Assembly (NCBI GenBank): GCA_025917655.1
Contig: CP084619.1
Location: 1,116,001 to 1,180,000, forward strand
DNA from: Chlorella sorokiniana
Taxonomy: Eukaryota > Chlorophyta > Trebouxiophyceae > Chlorellales > Chlorellaceae
Direction of reading: 5' to 3'
DNA: 64,000 nt
The position numbers and the translations under genes are program-made. Shown piece after piece: positions 32,779 to 43,900 of this stretch (within the stretch, counting starts at the first letter, position 1; the number at the start of each line of letters is the position of its first letter). The notes beneath the pieces are model-generated. The model was given only the letters and a program-made list of their open reading frames with translations, did no database searches and was not told where the DNA came from.

Positions 32779-35700
32779 TTAATAAGTACTGAGCATATGC
32801 TGCCACGCCGGTGAGCCCACCACTGCCCCCAGCCTGCTGTCGCCTTGCGACCACACATGCGCGTACTGGGCCTCCTCTCCACCGCTGCCCTCCGCCATCT
32901 CCTCGTCCCCACCGGTGCCCGCCGCCTGTGCTGCCTGCGGCTCCCTGTTGGTGGCGGCTCCCGCCTCTGCCGCCTGCTGTGCATGGAACTCCGCCGCCGC
33001 ACGGGCGTCCGACTCCTCGCGATCCCAATTGGCGGCCATCTCCCGCCCTCGGGTGTCAGGGGTTGGAGTCGGGGACCGTGAGCAGCCACATGCTCGATTC
33101 CCCTGGCCCGCCGCCCTGCTGCTGCTGCTGCACGCCCAGCTGCGTGCCCGCTGCTGGCTCCTCCAGCACCTCGATCGCGGCCAGCAGCGCGCAGGGGTGG
33201 ATGCCGCTGCTCTCGGGGCCAACCGGCGCAGGGTGAGCCACGGCCTCAATCACCGGCCCCGCCGCTGCCGCTGGCCCCGCCGCTGCTGCCACCCCTGCGC
33301 CAATCGCTCCCGGGTAAGGTGGCGCTACGGGCAAGCCGAGGGACCACGTCGCGCTGCTCATGGCTGGCGGCGGCGCCAGCTCGCCTGTCTGGGGCGTGTA
33401 GAGGAAGCCAGTGTGGCCGGTCATCGACAGAAGCGGGCTGGGGAAGGTGGGGCTGTCTGGTGGCGGCAGGCCCTGACCATGCTGGGGCGCGGCGTCCCAG
33501 ACGGCGACGACGGAAGCGGCTGCTGCACCTCCACTTGCCGCTGCTGGGCCTGCGGCTCCGTCTGCTGCCGCTGCTGGGCCTGCTGCGCCGTCTGCTGACG
33601 ATGCTGGGCCTGCTGCTCCGTCTGCTGACGCTGCTGGGCCTGCTGCTCCGTCTGCGGCGGCTGGGGCTGCTGCTCCGTCTGCTGCAGGGACCGCTCGCCG
33701 GGAGGCGGCTGCAGCTGCAAGCTTGCGGCCAGGTGGTGGCCGGAAGCAGCTGCCTGTGCCACCGCTGCCACTACACCTGCTGCCTGCGCCTCGGCCGGCG
33801 GCGGGCCTGGCTCGCTGCCGTCCGCTGCTGCGACTGGTGCCCCTGCAGCAGCCGCCTCGCCCGCCAGCTCCGCCTGGGCGGCCGCCACGCCGGCCTGCTC
33901 CTCCATCATGAGCTCCTGCTCTTCGTCCAGGGGTGGCAGCGGCGGTTCAAGCACGCCTGCTGCCAGCTGCTGACGGCGCGCCCGCTCCGCTGCCGCGTCC
34001 TGCCCAGCTGCACGCTGCGCAACCTGTTCAATCAGCTGGCCGGGCCGCAGCCACATGAGCAGCGGCTTGGCAATCGGCACCAGCACGTCGTGGCCTGCCC
34101 AGCTGGCGGGCAGCAGCGGGCTGGAGTGCAAGACCTCCACCACCTGCAACACGAAAGCGTAAATTCTTTGAACACAATGACATGAAAGCAGTGCTGGCGA
34201 ATGCCTGAGCACGCGCGTGATGCTGCCTGCTGAACACTCGCTCCAGGCTGAGCAGCCGCGTGCCGGCTGCTGTCATAGGTTCACCTGCACCGTCCTGTAG
34301 AAGGGCGTCATGGCGGCGTTGAACATGGTGCAGGTGACGCCGCGCTTGACCAGCACGTGCGCCACTCCGACGCTGGTGATGGGGTCCACGACGAAGGCAG
34401 CGCCCACGTGGGTGCACCGCTCGACCGCCTGCGCCACCATGGCCAGCACGCGCTCCGGCTCTGAGTACACAACGACAGGGGCGGGCGCGGCAGCTCGCTG
34501 CTGCTGCAGACCGGCCACCCCCTGTCGTTGTGTACTCAGAGCCGGAGCGCGTGCTGGCCATGGTGGCGCAGGCGGTCGAGCGGTGCACCCACGTGGGCGC
34601 TGCCTTCGTCGTGGACCCCATCACCAGCGTCGGAGTGGCGCACGTGCTGGTCAAGCGCGGCGTCACCTGCACCATGTTCAACGCCGCCATGACGCCCTTC
34701 TACAGGACGGTGCAGGTGAACCTATGACAGCAGCCGGCACGCGGCTGCTCAGCCTGGAGCGAGTGTTCAGCAGGCAGCATCACGCGCGTGCTCAGGCACC
34801 CTGCGGGTGCGGCCTGCTGTCCAGCCGCGCGCGCAGCGTGACCGCCATGCCGCAGGACAGCGGCAAAGGCCGCCTCGTTCACGTCGCTCAGCCCAAACAT
34901 CTCGATGACAGGCGCTGCCTGCACCGTGCCGCCCTGCATGAACAGGAGGGTGCATGAACGAGAGTCTGGAATCTGAATGAATGTAAAACAGGGCAGCGAC
35001 ACCAGCGCCATGCAAGAACCGTTTGGGAGCCGCCCCCACCCCACCCCACCCCACCCGCCCAGCAAGGACAACTGCCCACTGCTCACCGCGCTGGCAACCA
35101 CCAGTGACTGCTGAAGGCCGCGCGCCGCCTCCATCCTCCTCATCGTGCCGTAATTCACGGCCGGAGCACCCGCCACAGCCACATGCCTCTGCTTCCAGGC
35201 ATGGCTGTTCAAGTCCAGCATGAAGACCTGCAGCCGGCTGCCGCTGCCCTGCAGCAGGCGCTGCGCAGACGCTTGCATGCGGCACGTCCTCTGCAAACAG
35301 GGACACGATATCACGTGTGTTTGATACGCACCCTGAACCTGAACAACCCGAAGCCGGCTCCCGCCTGCTCTCTCCCACCGCTGTGTGCCGAACTTCCTGG
35401 TGCTCACCAGCTTACCCTCCTCCTTCGGCTTCTCAACCCGCACCAGCGCGCACGCTTGCATGATGTACACAATGACATTCTTCCCCAGCGGACCCACCTG
35501 CAATCGTTCCGGATGATGGCAGGAGTGAGCAAGGCGCAGGAAGCATGCACAGCGCGTGGCGCATGACGGACAAGCAGAGCACATCCCAAGCAGCATGCCA
35601 TGCGCGACCCGGCTGCCTCACGTTGAGCTTAGCGGCCATCTGGGGCCAGGGAGTGTCAGTGTTCCACACCCTGACGCCGCCGCCTCCACGCGGCACGGCG

Positions 35701-38700
35701 GCGCACAGCTCGCTCAGATCCTGCAGGCGGGCAGGACGGGATGTCATGCAGCAGCAGCAGCAGCGGCGCAGCAGCGGGTCCGGGCGTTGGGACAGCCATC
35801 ATGGCCCTCTTGACCAACAAGCAGGCAAGCATGTACAACATGCCATGCCAGGTTTGCACGGGCGGCCCCGGCATTCCCATCACCTTCTCGCTCGTCCCGC
35901 TTGCCAGCAACAACGGGTTGAGCGGCACGCCGGCGGCCCTGACGTGCGGCAGGAAGGCGGTGAGGATGTTCTCCAGCGTGCGCATCGTGCGCTCAGCCTC
36001 GTGCTCGTAGGCCAGAACACCCTCCACCGTCAGCCGCCCAGCCTTGCCGTACGTGGTCTGGAGGTCGGTGATGGCGCGCAGCTGGCCGGGAAACGGCGCC
36101 GCCGCGGCCTGGCCCAGGACCGCCAGCACCTGGATCAGGTTGGCACGCGCGACTGCAAGCAACCGGCAGCGTGAAGCCCAGTCAGACCAGCTGCCGTGCA
36201 TTCAGTTGCCTTGTCATCCCAGGCAGGCTGGCGGAAGGAAGGAAGGGCCCCATGCCAAACCCACCCGTCCTGGAGATCAGTCCGTTGTCGCGCAACGGGG
36301 TGCTGCGACTCTGCAGGAACGCGGCGGTGGCGCCGCGGTCCGCGGCCGCCAGGTACTCATGGGGCTGGAGGGTCTTGGTGACATCCGCCGCCGCGTCGTA
36401 GTTGAGGGCCTGGCGGGCGTCCACCTCGGTAAGCAGCAGCGAGTGCCCGCTGTGCGCGGGGAGGCCCTTTTGCTGCAGCACGTCGACTGGAATGTCCATG
36501 GCCGCAATGCGCAACGTGCGGGCGGGGTTGTCGCCCAGCAGGGGCAGCTCCACCTGGTGGGAGAGCGCAGGTGCAAAAGAGCAGACGTGGTCAATGCAAA
36601 GCGGCGCCGCCAGATGGCACCCTGACTGCCAGCCAGATGCAGGGCGAAACGGCTCAGAAGGGAGCATGCCCATCAAACGCGGGCGCAGCGTGGCGCCGGG
36701 GAGTGCAGGCGCTGGGCGTGCACGGAGAATCTGGGCGGGACGTTCCCCGGCAACCCACCTGCACCTCGAAGGTGACCAGCGTCCCGCTCACAGCAACGGC
36801 TCCCTCCTTGAGCATGTGGCGGAACGCTCCCACCTTGCGCGGCGGCAGGAGGGACAGCATGGGCATGTAGGGGGTCGTCTTGCAGGGGCGGCATGGAGCG
36901 GAATCGCTCGAGCCAGGGCGCAGCCTCGCGTAGGTTGCGGCATCCTCCGTGAGCGCCTTCCACAGCCTGCATGCGACGTGGAAAACGATGCAAGCGAATC
37001 AAAGGGCGAAAGGGAAGCTCGCCGCGTGGGAGAGCGCCCGCATGCGAGCCTGAAGGAGGGTTCGGCCGGCGCAGCGGCGCCTCCTGCTTCCCACTCACTG
37101 CTCGATGAAGCGCCCCACGACGCCACGCCCCCTGAGCGCCACGCTGTGCATGGTGCGCCCATCTGGCCTGGTGCGCGTGTCGACCTTGGCCGGGCCGTAG
37201 CCGGCAGCCTCTAGGAAGGGGTTGACGAGGTCAACCGTCACCTCAGCCATGGCGCGGTTTTCGCTCAGAATGCAGAAAACTTGAGCCTGGGGCTGCTGGC
37301 ATCCCGCCTGCAAGGATGCACGGATTCAAAAGAGTCGTTGTGGGCAGTCGCGCAGGGCAGGCACCTCGGCAGATGGGAAGAGAGTCTCGGGGCAGCCAGA
37401 AGTAGGCACCAAACTGGAACGGCCGGGCATAAGATCCACGCCCCCAAGCGCCGCCATTTCACCTGCGGCTCGGCGCAGTACAGCGCGCCGTCGCCCGAAA
37501 AGCCCCCAGGATGGCCGCCACTTGTGCGGGTTTGGAGGGAAGGTGGCGCCTGCGACACGCAGTGCGGCAGCAATGGCTGGCGACCCAAGCGATCAGGAAA
37601 TTGGCTGGAGCAGGGAATGTGAAGCTCCGCAACGCACCGCCTCGTGCAACAACGCAGGCCGCAGGAACTCACTTGAACATCTCTGCTTCCTGCTTGCCGA
37701 AGCGGCGCGTCTTCCCCCGCTGCCGCGGGGAAAACGGCGTCCAGCCCCTCCCAGACACCATGCGATGCGGCCATGCGCACGACTGCCTTGCACTGCAGGG
37801 TGGCCGGCCGGTTGACGCGGGCGGGCCAGGGCTCGATGACGGCGTGCAGGCTGCATTGGCATTGGGAGCGTAGAAACTGGGGAGAGAGGCGCGGGGGCGT
37901 GAGGTCGCAAGAGGTGGACAGAAGAGCGCGGCATGGCTGAAAGGGAACCGCAAAGAACTCCCGCTGTCAGCCACATGAAGCTGGAATGCATCCACCCACC
38001 TGGTGCTGCCCATGATGCCAGCCATGCGAGGGAGCTGCAATGCCCAGCCCGCGTCTCCCGCCTGCAGGCCGTGCCTCACCGCGCAGACGCGGCTGCCGCT
38101 GTACTCGAGGCCGCAGTCTGTCATCGCCAGACCCAGGCCGACGCCTGCCGCCAGCGGCTGGTTCTGCAGCAGCGGCTGCGGGGAGCTGGGGGCCAGGTGG
38201 CTGTCCAGCTCCCGCACAGGCCGGCCCAGCAGCCCCTCCAGGTCCACACGCCCGCGCACAGCCTTGCTCTCCAGCTTCAGGATCCGCTTGTTCTCCTCCG
38301 CCATCTCTGCCGCGACCTCCTTGGCGTAGCGGAAGCTGCCCCGGTGCGTCAGCTCCTTGAACCAGCCAGGCAGCTTGTCCGGCGGTCCATCCACCACTGC
38401 TACGCCGTACAGGTGCGTCTGCAGAGGCGAGCATGGCAAAGGCCAGCTGGGGCAGTGTGGCTTGGATGCCCTTGGATGCTGGACCGGGAAACTCGCCCAT
38501 GCTGACCATCAGCACGCACCTTGGCCACCTCGGTTTCCTGCGACTTCATCGCCGCCGCCGCCTTGCGCTCCACCAGGTTCTTCACCACCGGCAGGAAGGC
38601 GCGCATCACGCGCTCCTGTGCCGTGGCCGCGGCCGCGGCCTCCGCCTCTGCGCTGCCCGGCGGCGGCGGCTCAGGGTCGGGGCGGTGCGCCGCCGCTTGC

Positions 38701-39297
38701 CCTCCTTCTCCCGCTCCTCCTCCTGCTGGTCCTCCTCCAGCTGCTCCTCCTCCTGCTGCTCCTCCTCCAGCTGCTCCTCCTCCTCGCTGCTCGACCCATC
38801 CAGGCCTGCCGCCTCCGCGTCGAAGGCTGGCGGGACCGGCAGCGCAACAGCCAGCAGGGCTTCATGCGGCGACTCTTGCTGGCTGCAGGGGTTGGGGGGG
38901 AGGCACACTGCGTGTGGGCCGTGCGTACAGCAAGGCAGGCAGGTCTTGCCCTCCACCCGGGCCAACGCTGCGCGCCCCCTCGCCGATCAGGCCGTCCCCC
39001 TCCCACCCCTCGTCGTGCGCGCAAAACCCACTTTGTTACGATGCCCAGCTCGAGCGCCATCTGGTAGCGGTACAACTTCCGTCCGCCCGCGTCCTGTCCA
39101 GCGCCCCACCGTCCACAGTGCAGCTGCTGCAGCGCGAGGCGCCTCGCGGGGGCGCCAGCGGGGGTGCTGCTCATGAAGCGCCACCCCGTCAGCTGCACCT
39201 TGGCTCCACCAAGGCCGTGCACAGCCCGTGCAGCCCAGGCCTCAAGTTCCTCTGGGCCGTCTACCTCTGCCACTGGATAGGCGTTCTGGGCTGCCAT
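32779..39297 (-). CDS. Large multi-exon protein, unrecognised
   Basis: At least ten exons with normal GT-AG introns read as one protein. From the N-terminus they give MAAQNAYPVAEVDGPEELEA and LYRYQMALELGIV; an acidic EEEEQ repeat then a basic RRR stretch (38790-38690); and RAFLPVVKNLVERKAAAAM. GWFKELTHRGSFRYAKEVAA, EVTVDLVNPFLEAAGYGPAK, YMPMLSLLPPRKVGAFRHML and AAMDIPVDVLQQKGLPAHSG follow. Then come LTVEGVLAYEHEAERTMRTL, LGKNVIVYIMQACALVRVE, FMLDLNSHAWKQRHVAVAG, ERVLAMVAQAVERCTHVGAA and VLVPIAKPLLMWLRPGQLIE. The C-terminus is Ala/Gln-rich with a 10-residue repeat. I recognise no domain. It is probably an intracellular protein, since no signal or membrane segment is visible. A perfect 280-bp inverted repeat interrupts one exon. 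N- and C-terminal limits are uncertain: upstream frames to about 39614 are open, and frame changes are needed near 33060. Confidence 0.55.
33541..33690 (-). repeat. 30-bp tandem repeat, about 5 copies, Gln-rich coding
   Basis: Four exact-length 30-bp units (33541, 33571, 33601, 33631) and a diverged fifth encode the decapeptide QQTEQQAQQR with substitutions. It lies in the C-terminal half of the large unknown gene. Confidence 0.85.
34202..34481 (+). repeat. Left arm of perfect 280-bp inverted repeat
   Basis: The reverse complement of 34519-34798, base for base at every position I checked. On the minus strand this arm holds the sense copy of the exon encoding YSEPERVLAMVAQAVERC through MTPFYRTVQ and its GTGAACC donor. 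Confidence 0.95.
34519..34798 (-). repeat. Right arm of perfect 280-bp inverted repeat
   Basis: An antisense copy of the left arm, separated from it by a 37-bp spacer (34482-34518). Removing exactly this arm joins the minus-strand reading frame before it (QQAAPAG) to that in the spacer (VAGLQQQRAAAPAP) without a shift, so it looks like an insertion into an exon. Confidence 0.95.
38699..38790 (-). repeat. GAG-rich imperfect repeat coding an acidic tract
   Basis: Repeats of the form EEEQLEEEQQ encode about 30 acidic residues in the N-terminal part of the large unknown protein, followed by a basic KRRR/RRRR stretch. Confidence 0.8.
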
Positions 39298-40882
39298 CGT
39301 GCGGGTCGCCGCTCTTCGAGGCCAGCTTGGGGCTTCATGATCTTGCTTGGCTACCAGCAGAAGGTGCCAAGGTGGCCGTCCTTCTCACACAGCTGCTTGG
39401 CAACTGGCGTTCTCACCCCATTCTCACGCGCACCCGATTCAGGCAGTAACTCGGTAGCATGGCTACCTGTGGAAATGCCAGCGGGAGAGGCTGTCGCGAC
39501 ATGTCGCCATCCGGGCATGCTGGGCGCAGCAAGCGAACATCTGGAACCGAAAGGGGTGAGCTCTCGCACGCGAGGGACGCAGCTTTGAGAGGAGACCCGT
39601 CGTCTTGTAGCCACCGCCGCCCGGCCCGCCTCACCGCCGCCCCTGCCGGCAGCACTCCCTGACCTCAGCCTTCTCCCTTCCCTTTCTTCCTGTGCAGTCT
39701 TGCCTCATTTGAAGTGTAGCTGACCATGCCCACTGGACCCAACACGCCAATAGAGGGCCTTATACTTGTAAGTTGACTGCACGAGACCCATTGCTGCCAT
39801 TGCTTGCTCAAACGCCTGCTTTGTTGTAAGGTGCAAGCTGCCTTGTGATTCTAGAACACGAACTAAATGTGCCTGCTGTTGGTCCCTCTCCTACCTGAAG
39901 TTCCTATCTGGACCTACTCCCTATGTGGACCATTATGAAAATTGGTTCAGTTGGTCCGTGCCTCGTGACCTGGCGCACCCCACGGTGTAACGGGCACAGA
40001 CCTGCACCAACCTGCTACGAGTGGCCCACAGCTGACACCCTGCAAAGCTGCAGAAGCTGTAGTCCCTGCCCAAACTGCAGCAACAACACTGCTCAGGCAA
40101 CTGCTCCTGTTACAGCCACACCTGGCTAACACCTAACAGAGAGGAGGAGAGGGGCACAAAGCAGAGATAAGAGCCAAACAGCGGAGGAAAGCAAGAAAAG
40201 CAATACAGAAGTACACTGCATGGGCTGCAGGGTACGTGTAAGGGTCAACCCCTTACACACGGTGATCCCGCGCCGTTCCCAAGCATGGGCCCTCCACATT
40301 ATACCACAGTGACCGAAATTGTACTGTTCCTTGTCCCATTGATGCAGTCTGGTCCACTGCTGGCATCCAAGATCCTTTGGTGGCTGTGCCTTGGAGCCCC
40401 CTTGTATCCTCACGTTCAAGGCAATCAACCCGGCCTTGTGGTGGGTGATATGATATATACATACTGTTACTTCTGTCTCACACCCTGCATCCTTTCTGCA
40501 AGCTTTGGCAAACTTTCTGCAGACGAGGAGCCAGCTGAAATCCAGGCACAACCGCTTGCCAGATATCTCGATGTTTGACGATGCACGAATGGGAGCAGGC
40601 TTGCCTCCCTTATCTCTTCAGCTCGTTACCACTACTGCTTGCAGTGCATTAACAGGGAGGGATCTAAAAGCTGAACTGAATCCTACACGAAGCAGCTGTC
40701 ATGCACATACCTTTCATTATTGACTGTAATGTCCACCTCACTGTGAGATAGACAGGAATGAACATAGATTGGCTAATCTGATTGCACCAGCCGCACCAGG
40801 CAGGGAAAAACAAAGATCGTCCAAATGACGATCAGCAACCAAAGAAGAAGTCGGCGATGATGCCGCTAACCATTTTTGCCGA
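39298..40882. other. Lower-GC, gene-poor stretch
   Basis: From about 39680 base composition drops visibly to near-even GC, with no exon-like coding. A 9-bp-stem hairpin (GTGTAAGGG, loop TCAAC, CCCTTACAC) sits at 40236-40258. Two antisense open frames (minus 40551-40126 and plus 40285-40578) show no recognisable domain. It may be a decayed mobile-element remnant. The first 380 bp may hold the promoter or a first exon of the large unknown gene. Confidence 0.35.
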
Positions 40883-40955
40883 TGATCCTACCAGGGATCG
40901 AACCTGGAATCTTCGGTTCCGTAGACCGACGCCTTATCCATTGGGCCATAGGACC
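40883..40955 (-). tRNA. tRNA-Arg (anticodon ACG)
   Basis: Read 5' to 3' on the minus strand, the acceptor GGTCCTA pairs with TAGGATC (one G-T). TGGCCCAATGG fits the A box and D arm. Anticodon stem TCGGT/ACCGA encloses loop CTACGGA, anticodon ACG. T arm CCAGG/CCTGG encloses TTCGATC, and GGTTCGATCCC fits the B box. It is 73 nt including discriminator A, with no intron and no encoded CCA. The nearest T-run on this strand is TTTTT at about 40810-40806, some 75 bp downstream, longer than usual for Pol III termination. Confidence 0.93.
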
Positions 40956-40989
40956 TTGGGTTGTTGAAACAGGCACATTTCTGTTAAAT

Positions 40990-43900
40990 ATTAAGCCAGA
41001 AAACGTTTTTCTGAGGCTTCCCGCTCTTTCATCCAGTGGTGGCCCAGGTTCCAGCGCGCCCTCTACATCTTCTGCCGCCGCCTGCACCGCGCCAGCCGTG
41101 AGCTGGGCCCCCGCGCCGCCACCGCCCTTGCTGCCCTGGAGGCAGCTGCTCAGCGGTGGGAGGCTGGGGACGACGGCGCCCTGCCAGAGCTTGCCGCAGC
41201 GCACGAGGCGTGGCGGCGGGCAGCCCACTCGGCTGGCATCGCCGAGGCCACCCAGTTGCGCCGCTACACCTGGCTGCATTGCGGCGAGCGGCCCAACCCC
41301 TCCACCTCCCGGCAGCTGCAGCCTGCCCGGCATGTTACCACCATCCCTGCGCTGCGAGGTTCCGGCGGCGCCTTGCACACCGGCCCCTCAGCCGCAGCGG
41401 TGGCGGTGCAGGCAGCCGCGGCCATTTCTGCAGCGCCCACCACCTCTGCCGCCGCCCAGGATGAGGTCAGCGCAGCGGTGCGCAGTGGCCGCCGCCTCAC
41501 CGAGCTGCAGGCAGCTTCCCTGGGCGAGGCTGCCTTCTCTGCCGAGGAGGTGCTGCGCGCCATGCGACGCGTCAAGCCGGGCAAGTCGCCTGGCCTGGAC
41601 GGCGTCCCCCCCGACCTGTACCGCCACCTCCGCACCGCCTTTGCCCCCTCTTCTCCCGCCTCTTCACCGCCATTGCCTCCACCGGCCAGCTGCCGCGCTC
41701 ATTCCATGAGGGGCTCATCACCTTCCTCTTCAAGGCTGGCGACCGCGCTGACCCCGCCTGCTACCGCCCCATCACCCTGCTCGGCGCCGACTATCGCCTC
41801 TATGCGCTTGTCCTGGCCCGCCGCCTTGGGCCCTGCCTCCCCTCCGTCATCGACCCAGAGCAGGTTGCCTTTGTGCCCGGCCGCCGCATCGGCGACAACA
41901 TCATGGCCCTGCAGCTCCTCCCCCACCTCCTCCGCCGTGCGGGCCGCTGGGCGCTGGCGGCCTTCTGCGACTTCCGCAAGGCCTACGACACCATCGACCG
42001 CTCCTTCCTCTTCCGCATCATGGCGGACCTGGGCGTCGGCGAGGGCTTCCTCTCCCTGGTCCGCCCCCTCCTCCACGGCACCCGCGCCCGCGCCCTGGTC
42101 AGCGGCTTCATCTCCTCCCCCGCCGACTTCCTCGCAGGCGTGCGCCAGGGCTGCCCGCTGGCCCCGCTGCTCTACCTGTTTGTCGCCCAGGCCCTGCTTG
42201 CCTTCCTGCGCCAGCGTGGCGTTGGCCTGCGCGACCTCCTGCCCGGCTCCTCCCTCACCACCACCACCGGCTGCTATGCTGACGACGCGCACATCCTGCT
42301 GGACTCTCCAGCCCAGCTGCCCGCCTTCCTGGGCGCCATGGACACCTTTGGCGACGCCACCGGTGGCCACCGGTACCGGGCAGCGCCTCAACCCCTCCAA
42401 AACGCAGCTGCTCCCCCTCGGCGCCGTGCCCACCGACGTGGAAGCGGCGCTGCCACCCCGCGGCGCGCCGCGGCCTGCGCGTCGTCTCCTCCGTCACCGC
42501 CCTCGGCATCCCCTTTGCCAACGGCGAACCGCCCGCAGCCGCCACCGCCGCCACCTGGGCCTGCCTGCTGGCCCGGGTGGAGACCGTGTACGCCCGCATC
42601 GCCCGCCTTGGCCTCTCCGTCTTCGGGCGGGCCTTTGCCAGCGCCGGCTATGGCGTGCCGAAGCTGCTCTACCACTCCGAGTTCCTGGGCCACCCCCGCC
42701 GCCATCGCTGACCGCCTTGCGCGCATCACGGCGCGCCTTGTGGACCGCAGCCAGGGCCCCTCCGCCACGCAGCGGCGCTTTGCCGGCCTGCACCGCGACG
42801 TCCTGCCTGGGCGGCCTGCTGACGGCGGCTTTGGGGCGCTGCCCTGGCTCCTCCACATCTCGGCCCGCCATGCCAGCTGGGCGGCCCGCCTCCTCACCTC
42901 CCCTCCGCCTCCCCTCACACACCTCGCAGGGGCGGCGGCCCCTCCCCCGACCCGCCACCTCCCTTGCCTCCCCTTCCGCCGCTCCCGGCCGCCGCCCGCC
43001 CCCACCTCCTGACGCACCGGCCCCTCCGGAGGAGCGGCTCCCGCCCTGGGTGGCGCTGGCGTACGAGCTGCTTGACGGCCTGCCGCCAGCGGGCCTGCTG
43101 TTCTGGCCCATCCACCAGCCCCTGCCGGCGTCGCTCGCCCACCTGCCACCGCCCTCCTCCGCCTGCGGGCCGCCCTCGCCTCCTTGCCACCCCCAGCCGA
43201 CCTGGCGCCCCAGCAGCTCCGACCCGGCCCCTGGTGCCTCTCCCTGCCCCTGTGGGGCAACCCCTTCCTGGTCTCAGCAGCCCACCCCGCCGGCCTGGAC
43301 CACGCCTTCACCGACTTCCTAGCAGCAGGGGTGGGCACCCTCGGGCGCGCGCTCGCTGTTGAGCGGGCTGTGGCGGCAGCGCCCACGCAGGCGGCTTACG
43401 TCAGCCTGGTGCGCCACCCGCTCTTAGCCTCCTCCCGGCGTTTGCACAGCGCCACATGGCGGCGGAGCGCCTCGCAGCTCTGCTGGCGGCGGTCCCCGCT
43501 GCTTGGGTAGCGGCAGCGCGCGCGGCCGCTGCTGCTGCGGCCCCACCGCGGCCGCCCTCCCCGCCCACGTCCTCCACACCCTCCTTCTCCCTCGCCTGGC
43601 CTGGCGGCTGCCCGCCGGCCGGACCGTCAGCTTCGCGCGGCTCACCGTGCGCACAGCCCACCGCGCTGCTGGCGGCGCCAGCTGCTCAGCAGCGTGCCAG
43701 CCTTCGCCTTGCCCCCTTTGCGTCGCTCGCCACCGCCGGCAGCCCCCTTCCCCTTCCCACCTCCCGAGCTCCAGGCTGCCATGCGCCGGCTGTGGCGCCT
43801 GCCCTGGGAGAATGGACGGAAGGAGGTGTTCTTTCGGCTGGCCTACGATGCCCTCCCCACCGCAGCCCGCCTGCACCGCGACCAGCCGTGCGAGTGCGGG

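Noticed and set aside
34310-34957. Plus-strand open frame over the inverted repeat as a gene
   Set aside because: Its first 57 codons simply repeat the antisense of a minus-strand exon because of the inverted repeat.
40126-40578. Overlapping plus and minus open frames in the low-GC island
   Set aside because: No recognisable domain or splice structure on either strand; cannot be supported as genes.
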